From contig NZ_JBHOQR010000023.1 of the NCBI RefSeq assembly GCF_042408815.1, positions 1 to 64,000 of the forward strand: a DNA stretch of 64,000 nucleotides, in the 5' to 3' direction. The DNA comes from Thermoflexus sp042408815 (GTDB taxonomy: Bacteria; Chloroflexota; Anaerolineae; Thermoflexales; Thermoflexaceae). The position numbers were made by a program, and so were the translations under genes. The notes under the pieces are model-generated. The model did not search any database, had not been told where the DNA came from, and worked only from the letters and a program-made list of their open reading frames with translations. The number at the start of each line of letters is the position of its first letter. Position 1 is the stretch's first letter. Below are positions 43,868 to 52,916 of this stretch, in pieces.

Positions 43868-45220
43868 ATGGTCGAAACCGTTTCCCCGATGAGGGCTGAG
43901 GAAATCGTCGCCCTTTGCCGGCGATATACGATCTACGAATGGTCGGCCCAGGATGCCGTCGATCCTATCCCGGTGGTCCGGGCGAAGGGGGTTTATTTCT
44001 GGGACGCCCGGGGCCGTCGCTATCTGGATTTCAACTCTCAGCTAATGAATGTCAATATCGGCCACGGCGACGAACGGGTGATCCGGGCGATCCAGGAGCA
44101 GGCCGCCCGCCTGCCTTACGTGAACCCGTTCATGGCCACTGAGCCCCGCGCCCGCCTAGGCCAAATGTTGGCGGAGATCGCCCCGGGGGATCTTAAAAAG
44201 GTCTTCTTCACGCTGGGTGGGGCGGACGCCAATGAGAACGCGATCAAGATCGCGCGCCTCTACACCGGCCGCCACAAGATCATCGCCCGCTACCGGTCCT
44301 ACCACGGCGCCACGGCCGGCGCCATCACCCTCACCGGGGATCCCCGACGCTGGCCGGCGGAGCCGGGCATCCCGGGGGTCATCCATGTGTTCGATCCCTA
44401 TCGTTACCGCTGCCGCTGGTGCATGCGGGAGGAACGATGCACGCTGGACTGCCTGAACCATATCGAGGATGTGATCCAACTGGAAGGCCCCCATACGGTC
44501 GCCGCGGTGTTCATTGAGACCGTCACCGGGACCAACGGGATCATCATCCCGCCGGAGGGCTATCTGGAGGGCCTGCGGGAGATTTGCGATCGCTACGGCA
44601 TCCTGCTCATCTGCGATGAGGTGATGAGCGGGTTCGGCCGCACCGGGGAATGGTTTGCCGTGAACCACTGGAACGTGGTCCCCGATCTGATGACGGTGGC
44701 CAAGGGGCTGACCTCCGGATATCTCCCCCTGGGCGCCGTCCTGATCTCGGAGCGGATCGCGGAGTTCTTCCGCGAGCGCCCCTTCCCGGGAGGCCTGACG
44801 TATAACTCGCATCCCCTTTGTCTGGCCGCGGCCATTGCCACCCTCCAGGTCTATCAGGAGGATCGCCTGATCGAGAACGCGCGGCGGATGGGGGAGATCT
44901 TGGCGCGGGAGCTGGCCCGCCTGAAGGAGCGCCATCCCAGCGTGGGGGATGTGCGGAGCATCGGCCTCTTCGGGGTGATCGAGCTGGTTCGGAACCGCGA
45001 GACCCGCGAGCCTCTGGTCCCCTTTAACGCTCGGCCTTCGGAGATGGGGATCATGAACCGCCTGCGGGAGTTCTTCCTCGAGAACGGCCTTTACACGTTC
45101 ATCCGCTGGAATACGTTCTTCACCAATCCTCCGCTGTGCATTACGGAAGAGGAGCTCATGGAGGGCCTCGAGATCATCGATCGGGGGCTGGAGATCACGG
45201 ATGATGCGGTGGTGGATTGA
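43868..45220 (+). CDS. Class III aminotransferase
   Basis: 450 residues. It has FTLGGADANENAIKIARLYTG, CDEVMSGFGRTG and the PLP lysine in VAKGLTSGYLPLG. An insert with four cysteines (YRCRWCMREERCTLDC, about residues 178-194) is as seen in taurine- and beta-alanine-type omega-aminotransferases. Probably transfers an amino group from an omega-amino acid or amine to pyruvate or 2-oxoglutarate. GGGAGGTC precedes the ATG. Confidence 0.88.
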   Translation: MVETVSPMRAEEIVALCRRYTIYEWSAQDAVDPIPVVRAKGVYFWDARGRRYLDFNSQLMNVNIGHGDERVIRAIQEQAARLPYVNPFMATEPRARLGQMLAEIAPGDLKKVFFTLGGADANENAIKIARLYTGRHKIIARYRSYHGATAGAITLTGDPRRWPAEPGIPGVIHVFDPYRYRCRWCMREERCTLDCLNHIEDVIQLEGPHTVAAVFIETVTGTNGIIIPPEGYLEGLREICDRYGILLICDEVMSGFGRTGEWFAVNHWNVVPDLMTVAKGLTSGYLPLGAVLISERIAEFFRERPFPGGLTYNSHPLCLAAAIATLQVYQEDRLIENARRMGEILARELARLKERHPSVGDVRSIGLFGVIELVRNRETREPLVPFNARPSEMGIMNRLREFFLENGLYTFIRWNTFFTNPPLCITEEELMEGLEIIDRGLEITDDAVVD

Positions 45221-45310
45221 GGAGGCGGCAGAGCCCGCCAGGAGGCGCCATGTGCTGGCAGGGTGGACAACCTCAGGCGGTTATCCGGTGAACCTCGGAG
45301 GGGCGAGACC

Positions 45311-46249
45311 ATGCGCGTGACGGTGTTCGGAAGTGGAGGGGTGGGTGGCTATTTTGGGGCGCTGCTGGCCCGCGCGGGCCACGCGGTCACCTTCATCGCC
45401 CGGGGTTCCCATCTGGAGGCCATGCGCACTCGGGGGCTCCAAGTGAACAGCATCCATGGGGATTTCCATCTCCACCCGGTGCGAGCTACGGATCGGCTGG
45501 AGGAAGCGCCGCCGGCGGATCTGGTCCTATACGCGGTGAAGACCTACCACATCCCAGAGACGGTGGCGGCCCTCCCGCGACTGCTGGGGCCGGAAGGGGT
45601 GGTGCTGACCACCCAGAACGGCATCGAGGCACCCGATCAGGTGGCCGCCGTGGTGGGGGCAGAACGGACGCTGGCTGGGGCCGTCTGGGTGGTCTCCCAG
45701 ATCGAGGCCCCGGGTGTGATCCGGCAGGAGAGCGCCTTTCGTCGGATCGTGGTCGGGGAGCTCAACGGCCGGCTCACCCCGCGGGCCCAGGCCATCGCCC
45801 GCGCCTTCGCGGAGGCCGGCGCTGAAGGGGAAGCGACGGCGGAGATCCGGAAGGTGCTGTGGACCAAGTTTCTGTTCATCGCTTCCATTGGTGGGGTGGG
45901 GAGCGTCGTGCGCCTCCCGGTGGGGGCCTGGCGGGCGGTTCCGGAAACCCGGGCGTTGCTGGAGCAGGCCATGCGCGAGATCGAGGCGGTGGCCCGGGCG
46001 GAGGGCGTGATCCTGGACCCGGATGTGGTGCCCCAGACAATGGCCTTCATCGATAACCTGGCCCCTGGCGCGACCGCCTCAATGCAGCGGGATGTGGAAG
46101 CGGGCCGCCCGCTGGAGATCGAGGCCATGAGCGGAGCGGTCGTCCGCCTCGGCCAGCGCCGCGGGGTTCCCACGCCGGCCCACGCCTTCATTTATGCGGC
46201 CCTGAAGCCTGTCCACCTGCAGGCGTTGCAGAGGGCCGGGGTCACGTAG
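45311..46249 (+). CDS. 2-Dehydropantoate 2-reductase (ApbA/PanE family)
   Basis: 312 residues. The N-terminal Rossmann motif GSGGVGGYFGALLARAGHAV, catalytic Lys in the RKVLWTKFLFIASIGGVG block, and ASMQRDVEAGRPLEIEAMSG (substrate Ser/Glu) match PanE, which reduces ketopantoate to pantoate in CoA synthesis. Several ApbA paralogues exist in most genomes, so the substrate is probable, not certain. Confidence 0.9.
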   Translation: MRVTVFGSGGVGGYFGALLARAGHAVTFIARGSHLEAMRTRGLQVNSIHGDFHLHPVRATDRLEEAPPADLVLYAVKTYHIPETVAALPRLLGPEGVVLTTQNGIEAPDQVAAVVGAERTLAGAVWVVSQIEAPGVIRQESAFRRIVVGELNGRLTPRAQAIARAFAEAGAEGEATAEIRKVLWTKFLFIASIGGVGSVVRLPVGAWRAVPETRALLEQAMREIEAVARAEGVILDPDVVPQTMAFIDNLAPGATASMQRDVEAGRPLEIEAMSGAVVRLGQRRGVPTPAHAFIYAALKPVHLQALQRAGVT

Positions 46250-46335
46250 TCACCCCTCGTGGGCCGGGTCGGGCGGCTACCGGAATCCGTGCGGCCTGAG
46301 TTAAAATGCCCAGAAATCCTGGAGGTGAAGGGAAA

Positions 46336-47511
46336 ATGCCGCCAGCCCCCTCGGAGCGCATGCGACGTCTGAAGCCTTACCCCTTCGCCGCCTTAGAGCG
46401 GCGAATCGCGGAGCTGCAGACCCAGGGCCGTGATATCATCCGCCTGGACATCGGCAGCCCGGATATGGCTCCCCCGTCCTTCATCCTGGACGCGCTCGAA
46501 AGAAGCGCGCGGGACCCCCGCGCCCACGGCTACGCCGGCTACCGAGGGATCCCGGTGTTGCGCCAGGCGGTAGCCCGCTTCTACGCCCGCCGCTTCGGGG
46601 TCGAGCTCGACCCCGACCGCGAGGTCCTGATCCTCATCGGCTCCAAAGAGGGGATCTTCAACCTCAGCCTGGCCTACCTGAGCCTGGGGGACATCGCTCT
46701 GGTTCCCTCCCCGGGGTATCCCACTTACACGGATGGCGCCCTGGCGGCTGGGGCCGATGTCTTCTACATGCCATTGCGGCAGGAGCGGGGCTGGTTCCCG
46801 GATTTCTCAGAGATCCCCCCCGAGGTCCTGGCCCGGGCGAAGGTCCTCTGGCTGAACTATCCCAACAACCCTACCGCGGCCTGTCCTACCCTCGAGTTCC
46901 TGACGGAGGCGGTGGCTTTCGCCCGCCGGCACAATCTGCTCCTGGCCTACGACAACCCGTACGCCGACGTCGCCTTCGATGGCTACCGGGCTCCCAGTGT
47001 GCTCAGCATCCCGGGGGCGAAAGAGGTGGCCGTGGAGTTCTATTCCCTTTCGAAATCCCACAATATGGCCGGCTGGCGCGTGGGAATGCTGGTAGGAAAC
47101 GCGGAGGTGGTGGGCACGGTGGCCCAGCTCAAGAGCAACATCGACTCGGGCCACTTCCGGCCCATTCAGGAGGCGGCAGCCATTGCGCTCACCCATGACG
47201 ACGAGTGGATGGCCGAGCGCAATGCGGAATACGCCCGGCGGCGGGACGTGGTGGTGGACGGCCTGAACGCCGCCGGCTTGACGGCGGAGCGGCCCCGTGC
47301 CACGATTTATGTATGGGCGCGCCTTCCATCGGGATGGCGCAGCGCCGATTACGCTGCCCGCCTCCTGGAGGAGACCGGGGTCTCGGTGGCCCCCGGGGCG
47401 ATGTTCGGCGAGGCTGGCGAAGGCTATATCCGGATCTCCCTCGTCCAGCCCGTCCCCCGCCTCGAGGAGGCGGTGCATCGCATCCAGGCCTTCCACGCTT
47501 CCCTGAGGTGA
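46336..47511 (+). CDS. PLP aminotransferase, LL-diaminopimelate aminotransferase-like
   Basis: 391 residues. It begins RMRRLKPYPFAALERRIAEL and IRLDIGSPDMAPP, like DapL/aspartate aminotransferases. NYPNNPTAACP, AYDNPYADVAFDG and the PLP lysine in YSLSKSHNMAGWRVG are present. DapL would make LL-diaminopimelate for lysine and peptidoglycan, but alanine or other class I activities look similar. GGAGGTGA lies seven bases before ATG 46336. Confidence 0.85.
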   Translation: MPPAPSERMRRLKPYPFAALERRIAELQTQGRDIIRLDIGSPDMAPPSFILDALERSARDPRAHGYAGYRGIPVLRQAVARFYARRFGVELDPDREVLILIGSKEGIFNLSLAYLSLGDIALVPSPGYPTYTDGALAAGADVFYMPLRQERGWFPDFSEIPPEVLARAKVLWLNYPNNPTAACPTLEFLTEAVAFARRHNLLLAYDNPYADVAFDGYRAPSVLSIPGAKEVAVEFYSLSKSHNMAGWRVGMLVGNAEVVGTVAQLKSNIDSGHFRPIQEAAAIALTHDDEWMAERNAEYARRRDVVVDGLNAAGLTAERPRATIYVWARLPSGWRSADYAARLLEETGVSVAPGAMFGEAGEGYIRISLVQPVPRLEEAVHRIQAFHASLR

Positions 47512-47517
47512 GGCGCG

Positions 47518-47622
47518 ATGAGCCACGTGCCCTATCTGATCGCCGCCGCGATCTTCGAGGCCCTGGTCTTCGGCTGGGCCGTCTGGACGGCGTATCAGGA
47601 AAGCCGCCCGCGATCGCGATAA
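47518..47622 (+). CDS. 34-residue single-helix membrane peptide
   Basis: A short frame six bases after the aminotransferase stop, with GAGGTGAGG before the ATG. It encodes a hydrophobic helix (PYLIAAAIFEALVFGWAVWT) and a basic end (ESRPRSR). Signal and composition support translation. No known family; a subunit-like or regulatory membrane peptide is possible. Confidence 0.5.
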   Translation: MSHVPYLIAAAIFEALVFGWAVWTAYQESRPRSR

Positions 47623-47813
47623 GGAAGGGGATAGTCGGCGGGCCGCTCTGCCGCCCGCTGGCTTTCCTGCAAGCGCCTCGGGAGCCCGGGGAGGGTCGGG
47701 AAAGGGGAGAGAACCCCTTTCGGCCTCCCGGATGGGGAGCTGGAGGGCGCAGATTCGATTTCCAGGAAACCGCGGGACGGAGGTGTGCGATCGGGCGCGG
47801 AACGCAGGAAACA

Positions 47814-49148
47814 GTGGCTCCCGTGGATCGAGCGGTGCTGGTGGGCACTGAGATCTACGGCAAGCCGGGGCTGCTGCCGGTGGAGGATTCCCTGGATGAG
47901 CTCGCGCAGCTGGCCCGCACCGCGGGGGTGGAGGTGGTCGGCCGCGCGGTGCAACGGCTCCGCCGTATCCATCCGGCCACCTACATCGGGCCCGGGAAGG
48001 TCGAGGAGATCAAAGCCCTGGTGCGGGCCATGCACGCCAATATGGTCATCTTCGACGACGAGCTTTCCCCTTCTCAGCAGCGCAACCTGGAAAACGCCTT
48101 CGGCGACGAGGTCCGCGTGCTGGACCGCACAGCCCTGATCCTTGATATCTTTGCCCAGCACGCCCACACCCGCGAGGGAGCCCTCCAGGTAGAGTTGGCC
48201 CAGTATGAGTATCGCCTCCCCCGACTGACCCGCCGCTGGCAGAACCTTGCCCAGCAAGCAGGGGGTTCCTTCGGCCGGGGCGGGATCAGCGGGGTGGGCC
48301 TGCGAGGGCCCGGTGAGAAGCAGCTGGAGATCGACCGCCGGCGGATCAAGGATCGCATCGCCCATCTCAAGAAGGAACTGGAGGAGGTGCGGGCCCATCG
48401 CCAGCGCTACCGGGAGCGCCGGCGCCGGGCCCAGGCCCCCGTGGTCGCCTTGGTCGGTTATACCAACGCCGGCAAATCCACCCTGCTGAACGCGGTGTCC
48501 GGGGCGGATGTCCTGGTAGCCGACCAGCTGTTTGCCACCCTGGATCCCACCACCCGCCGGGTGAAGCTCCCGGAGGGCGGGATCGCCCTCTTCACGGACA
48601 CAGTGGGGTTCATCCAGAAGCTCCCCCACCCACTGGTGGCGGCCTTCCGGGCCACCCTAGAGGAGATCAACGAAGCCGATCTCATCCTCCACGTCCTGGA
48701 TATCACCCATCCCAACGCCCTCCAGCAGGCCCGAGTGGTGATCCAGACCTTGCGGGAGATCGGGGTGCGGGACATCCCGATGATCACCGCTCTCAACAAG
48801 ATCGATCGGCTCCCGGACCCAGAGGCGGTGCGGGCGCTGGCGGCGGAGCATCCGGATTTCGTGGCCATCTCGGCCGCTTACGGCATCGGCCTGGAGGACC
48901 TGTTGCGGAAGGTGGAGGCGATCCTCTACCAGAGCCTCACGCCGGTGCGGGTGCGGTTGCCCCTGAGCCGTGGGGATCTCATCGCCCTGCTCTACGAGCA
49001 GGGCGTGGTGGAATGGGAGGCCCATACGGACAGCGAGGTTACCCTCTTCGGGCGACTGCCCGGCCGGTTACTGGCCGTCTTCCGGCCTTACTTAGAACCT
49101 GGGGAGGCGGAGGCAACGCCCCGCTACTCGATGTCATGGAACCGGTAG
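47814..49148 (+). CDS. hflX: GTPase HflX
   Basis: 444 residues from GTG 47814 (AGGAAAC upstream). HflX binds the ribosome and splits stalled 70S particles after heat or antibiotic stress. The N-terminal part has DSLDELAQLARTAGVEVVG and YIGPGKVEEIKA. The linker has GRGGISGVGLRGPGEKQLEIDRR, and the G domain has GYTNAGKSTLLN, DTVGFIQKLPH, NKID and ISA. The frame is open upstream, but that part overlaps the previous genes and has no family resemblance. miaA lies 310 bases further on, a conserved hflX-miaA neighbourhood. Confidence 0.94.
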   Translation: MAPVDRAVLVGTEIYGKPGLLPVEDSLDELAQLARTAGVEVVGRAVQRLRRIHPATYIGPGKVEEIKALVRAMHANMVIFDDELSPSQQRNLENAFGDEVRVLDRTALILDIFAQHAHTREGALQVELAQYEYRLPRLTRRWQNLAQQAGGSFGRGGISGVGLRGPGEKQLEIDRRRIKDRIAHLKKELEEVRAHRQRYRERRRRAQAPVVALVGYTNAGKSTLLNAVSGADVLVADQLFATLDPTTRRVKLPEGGIALFTDTVGFIQKLPHPLVAAFRATLEEINEADLILHVLDITHPNALQQARVVIQTLREIGVRDIPMITALNKIDRLPDPEAVRALAAEHPDFVAISAAYGIGLEDLLRKVEAILYQSLTPVRVRLPLSRGDLIALLYEQGVVEWEAHTDSEVTLFGRLPGRLLAVFRPYLEPGEAEATPRYSMSWNR

Positions 49149-49215
49149 GGGCGGGCCCTGAGGGCTTCTTCTCTCTTGCGGGTCGCACGATGGGTTACCC
49201 GGTGGGCTTCTCGAG

Positions 49216-49446
49216 ATGTCGACGCTGAATCGTTGGATTGAGCACACGGCGGAATTCCTGGCTCGCTATAAGGGCCTGCCTGTTGTGATCGGGGTGGGCC
49301 TGATCTTTCTCGACTTCCTTTTGCTGCTCCTCCATCGGCTTGCCCCCGGCCTCCCCGTCCTCGACACCCTGGCGACGCTCCATTGTTTTCTTTATCTGGG
49401 CTTGGTCACCGCCCTCCTGGGTGGGCTCATCGCGGAAGTCCTCTGA
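49216..49446 (+). CDS. Small two-helix membrane protein
   Basis: 76 residues with two membrane spans (about 20-40 and 52-74). It lies between hflX and miaA with 11 bases to miaA, so probably in one transcript. Family unknown; its ATG has only GGGCTTCTCGAG upstream. Confidence 0.6.
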   Translation: MSTLNRWIEHTAEFLARYKGLPVVIGVGLIFLDFLLLLLHRLAPGLPVLDTLATLHCFLYLGLVTALLGGLIAEVL

Positions 49447-49457
49447 GCGGCGAGTGA

Positions 49458-50390
49458 ATGGCGGAGCGTTCTTCCCCGCATCGTCCCCTGGTGGCCATCG
49501 TGGGGCCGACAGCTGTCGGCAAGAGCGAGGTGGCTCTGGAGCTCGCGGAGCGCTTCCAGGGGGAAATCGTCTCCGCGGACTCTCGCCAGATCTACCGGGG
49601 GATGGACATCGGGACGGCGAAGCCGACGCTGGAGGAACGCGCCCGCGTCCCCCATCACCTCATCGATGTGACGGATCCAGACCGCCCGCTGACCCTGGCT
49701 GAATATCAGCGCATGGCTTATGAGGCCATCGAGGGGATCCACCGTCGGGGACGGCTGCCCTTCCTAGTTGGGGGAACCGGCCTTTACGTATGGGCAGTGG
49801 TGGAAGGATGGCAGATCCCGCCCGCCGCGCCGGACCCCGAGCTGCGCCGTGCCCTGGAGGAGCGGGCGCGGCGGGAAGGGCCGCAGGCCCTTTATGAGGA
49901 GCTGCGGCGCCTGGATCCCGAGGCCGCCTCCTTCATCGATCCGCGCAACGTCCGTCGGGTGATCCGCGCCCTGGAGGTCTGCTATCAGACGGGGAGGCCC
50001 TTTTCCGCCCAGCGGCGGAAGAACCCGCCCCCCTATCGGACACTCCTCATTGGCCTGACCCGTCCCCGGGCGGAGCTCTATCGGCGGATCGATGAACGGG
50101 TGGATCGGATGATCGCCCAGGGGCTGGTGGAAGAGGTGCGCCGGCTGGCGGAGCGCTATCCGTGGGATCTCCCGGCGATGACGGGGTTAGGGTATCGACA
50201 GATCGGGGCCTATCTGCGCGGCGAGATCTCCCTGGAGGAGGCGATCCGGCAGATCCAATCCGCCACCCGAGATTTCGTGCACCACCAGTATAATTGGTTC
50301 CGCCTGAACGACCCGCGCATCCGCTGGTTCGATCTGAGCCGGGAGGGTGTGGAAGCCATCGCCGCGTGGCTGGAGGAGCAGCTCCGGTAG
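49458..50390 (+). CDS. miaA: tRNA dimethylallyltransferase MiaA
   Basis: 310 residues. It transfers dimethylallyl to A37 of tRNAs reading UNN codons. P-loop GPTAVGKS (16-23), ADSRQIYRGMDIGTAKPT, GGTGLYVWAV, NVRRVIRALEV and the C-terminal GYRQIGAYLRGEISLEEAI are all family blocks. Ends 34 bases before a convergent ABC gene. Confidence 0.96.
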   Translation: MAERSSPHRPLVAIVGPTAVGKSEVALELAERFQGEIVSADSRQIYRGMDIGTAKPTLEERARVPHHLIDVTDPDRPLTLAEYQRMAYEAIEGIHRRGRLPFLVGGTGLYVWAVVEGWQIPPAAPDPELRRALEERARREGPQALYEELRRLDPEAASFIDPRNVRRVIRALEVCYQTGRPFSAQRRKNPPPYRTLLIGLTRPRAELYRRIDERVDRMIAQGLVEEVRRLAERYPWDLPAMTGLGYRQIGAYLRGEISLEEAIRQIQSATRDFVHHQYNWFRLNDPRIRWFDLSREGVEAIAAWLEEQLR

Positions 50391-50423
50391 AACATGGCTT
50401 GCGCCGCCGCGCCCTCCCTGGGC

Positions 50424-51335
50424 TTACCCCATCTCCATCCCCACAATTTGAAGGAACATTTCCTCCAGCGAGGGGCGCTGGGGGATCATTGCCTCCAGGT
50501 CCCATCCCTGGCCCACGATCCAACGGGCCAGGTCGGCCGGGCGACGGCCGGGCGCCAGCCGCAGGGTCAGGCGGTTATCGACCCGGGCCAGCACGTCCCC
50601 CCAGGTTTGCAGCTCCGCCTCCAGGCCCGGGGGGATCTGGCTCAGCTGAAGGACCAGCGTGTCGGCCTCTCCCCCCCGCAGATCCATCGTCTCCACCACC
50701 CTCCCGGCCTTAATGAACGCGACGCGATCGCAAACCCGTTCCACTTCGCTCAGCAAGTGGGAGTTCAGGAAGATGGTGACCCCCCGGGCTTTCTGCTCCT
50801 GGAGGAAATCCCGCACCAGGATCCGCCCGGCGGGGTCCAGGCCTGAGGTCGGCTCATCCAGGAAGACCAGGCGGGGCTCGTGCAGGAAGGCCTGGGCCAG
50901 CCCCAGGCGCTGCCGCATGCCCTTGGAGAATGTGCGAAAGGGGCGTCGCGCTTCCGTGGCCAGGCCGACATGTTCCAACAAATCCGGGATCCGGCGCCGC
51001 AGGCGATGGGGGTCCACGCCGGCGAGGCGGCCATGGAACCATAAGATCTCCTCCGCGGTGAGCCAGTCGGGGAAGGCAAAGCCCTCGGGCAGAAAGCCGA
51101 TGGCCCGACGGGCATGGCGGTCGCCCAGGGGTCGCCCCAGCACCCATCCGGTCCCGGCGGTAGGGCGGATCAGGCCGAGGAGCATCTTGAGGGCGGTGGT
51201 CTTGCCGGCCCCGTTGGGGCCGAGGAAGCCAAAGGTTTCCCCCTCCGCGACCCGCAGCGTGAGGTCCGCCACCGCCACCCGATCCCCGAATACCTTCCGC
51301 AGGCCATCGGTCTCAATGATCCAAGGGTCCTTCAT
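50424..51335 (-). CDS. ABC transporter ATP-binding protein (orphan)
   Basis: 303 residues. Walker A GPNGAGKTTALK, signature FSKGMRQRLGLAQAF, Walker B LVFLDEPTSGLDP and switch His in NSHLLSEV are intact. A C-terminal extension (about 215-303) is of the kind seen in ABC-2 exporters such as NatA/YxlF. No permease gene is next to it, so its partner must be elsewhere. Drug, lipid or bacteriocin export is possible but not shown. Confidence 0.9.
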   Translation of the reverse strand: MKDPWIIETDGLRKVFGDRVAVADLTLRVAEGETFGFLGPNGAGKTTALKMLLGLIRPTAGTGWVLGRPLGDRHARRAIGFLPEGFAFPDWLTAEEILWFHGRLAGVDPHRLRRRIPDLLEHVGLATEARRPFRTFSKGMRQRLGLAQAFLHEPRLVFLDEPTSGLDPAGRILVRDFLQEQKARGVTIFLNSHLLSEVERVCDRVAFIKAGRVVETMDLRGGEADTLVLQLSQIPPGLEAELQTWGDVLARVDNRLTLRLAPGRRPADLARWIVGQGWDLEAMIPQRPSLEEMFLQIVGMEMG

Positions 51336-51423
51336 CCCTATCTCCTGACGGGGCCATGGCTCGCAGTGATCCCACCTGCGCCCAAAGATCTTCCCCAGGG
51401 TAGGGATCGGTGGCCGCGGTCTT

Positions 51424-52284
51424 TCATCGGATCGAGCGGGCCCAGGCGATCAGCCGGCCGGTCTCCGCGCCCGGCCCGCCGATCAGGTAAAGGAAGGCCT
51501 CGTCGTGCCAGAGCAGGAAGCGGATCGGCAGGGCCTCCCCGTCCGGTGTATGGGCCGCCTGGGGGAAGGTGAACAGCGTCGCCTCTCGCCCGTCGATGGA
51601 GATGGATTCCACCTCGATGGTCATCCCAGGGGCCATGGGGACGGGCAGCAGCAGCGTCGTCTGCCAGTCCACGGTCCGGGCCAGTCGCCGCGCCTCCTCT
51701 GCGGGCATCCCCATCAGCCGCAGGGCAGCCTCCGCCAGCGGCCGGATGTCCCCTTCTGGCTTCATCGTGTAAGCGGGCAATGGGGCTTGGGCCCAGCCAT
51801 AGGGGATGCCTTCCGCCTCAAAGGTGGCCAGCAGAATCGGGCCCACCGTCATCGTCAGGACCGTCCCGTGAAGCGTCTCGGGGACAATCACGTCATCTGC
51901 CCCCGCCCCATGCAGGGCTTCCCGCAGGTGGTGCACATCGACGGTCCAGCGAACGGAGGCCGCTGGCATCACCTGCAGGGCGAGGAACTCCCGCACGCCC
52001 GCTGGGGAGCGTGCAGGGAAACCCAGGAGCGCCTCGGCTTCAGCGAGGCGCTGGACCGTCCGAGGCTCCGCGGGTTCGAAGGCCAGATCGCCGCCAAGGA
52101 TCCCTGAGAGGGTTTCCCTGGTCGTGGCGGGCATGGAGAACGTATACGGGATGACGAGGAGGCGGCGGAAGCGGAAGCCCTGGAGGAAATCGTGGGCGGC
52201 TGCCCGCAGGACAGGGGAGAAAGCGAACGCCAGGGCCGCCATGCCCAACAGGAGCAGCCCTGCCATCTTCATGCGCTGGTGCAT
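51424..52284 (-). CDS. Exported protein of unknown function
   Basis: 286 residues. An N-terminal signal or anchor helix (about 8-28) is followed by two similar alpha/beta halves; the second ends with FLLWHDEAFLYLIGGP, resembling DUF4367-type extracytoplasmic domains. GAGGAGG sets ATG 52284. The upstream frame is open, but only this start gives the signal segment. It may be co-transcribed with the ABC gene 88 bases downstream. Confidence 0.7.
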   Translation of the reverse strand: MHQRMKMAGLLLLGMAALAFAFSPVLRAAAHDFLQGFRFRRLLVIPYTFSMPATTRETLSGILGGDLAFEPAEPRTVQRLAEAEALLGFPARSPAGVREFLALQVMPAASVRWTVDVHHLREALHGAGADDVIVPETLHGTVLTMTVGPILLATFEAEGIPYGWAQAPLPAYTMKPEGDIRPLAEAALRLMGMPAEEARRLARTVDWQTTLLLPVPMAPGMTIEVESISIDGREATLFTFPQAAHTPDGEALPIRFLLWHDEAFLYLIGGPGAETGRLIAWARSIR

Positions 52285-52538
52285 GATATCCTCCTCGTTC
52301 GCGGGTGGGGTGGGGCTTTGCCGTCCCCTGTCCATCTGATCTGATCTTACCGCGTCCGCGCGAGGGCGACCAGACGGCCGCATGTCCTTTTCCCATCTCA
52401 CAATGGAGGGATCCGTCGGCCCGGTCCTCGCCTATAATTGGGAATAACCGCCCGGCGGCCCACCGGCGCAGCGAGTTCCATTCAAAGGGAATTTAGAGAA
52501 CGACGGAGCGTGCCCACTTCACTGCGGGAGAGAGGCGG

Positions 52539-52892
52539 ATGCGGCACTTCCTAATGCGCTGGATCCTGAACACCATTGCCCTATGGGTGGTCTCCCGGAT
52601 CTATCCCGGGGTTTCCTTCCGGGCCGGTTCCGGGCTGACGGATTTCCTGCTGGCCGGCCTGGTACTCGGGCTGGCCAACGCCTTGATCCGTCCTATCCTC
52701 CTATTCATCACGCTGCCCTTCAACCTGCTCACCCTGGGGCTCTTCACCTTCGTTGTGAACGCGGTCATCCTGTATCTCGTGGCTGCGCTCACCCCTCTGG
52801 AGGTACACGGGTTCCTCGCCGCCCTGATCGGCGCGGTGCTGCTTTCGATCGTCAGCTTCGGGTTGAGCCTGCTGGTCCGGGAGAACGGATAG
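52539..52892 (+). CDS. Phage-holin-like four-helix membrane protein (YvlD/DUF360 family)
   Basis: 117 residues with four membrane spans. RPILLFITLPFNLLTLGLFTFVVNA is the family signature. YvlD proteins are small membrane proteins linked to envelope stress; the holin name is historical. A TATAAT at 52433-52438 lies 100 bases upstream without a clear -35 box. Confidence 0.88.
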   Translation: MRHFLMRWILNTIALWVVSRIYPGVSFRAGSGLTDFLLAGLVLGLANALIRPILLFITLPFNLLTLGLFTFVVNAVILYLVAALTPLEVHGFLAALIGAVLLSIVSFGLSLLVRENG

Positions 52893-52916
52893 GGGTCCGG
52901 CCATTCGGCTTCCTTC

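Noticed and set aside
47205..47813. 200-codon upstream extension of hflX
   Set aside because: It overlaps the end of the aminotransferase and the 34-aa frame, and has no HflX resemblance.
52433..52438. TATAAT before the YvlD gene as a full promoter
   Set aside because: No -35 match; recorded in the gene entry only.
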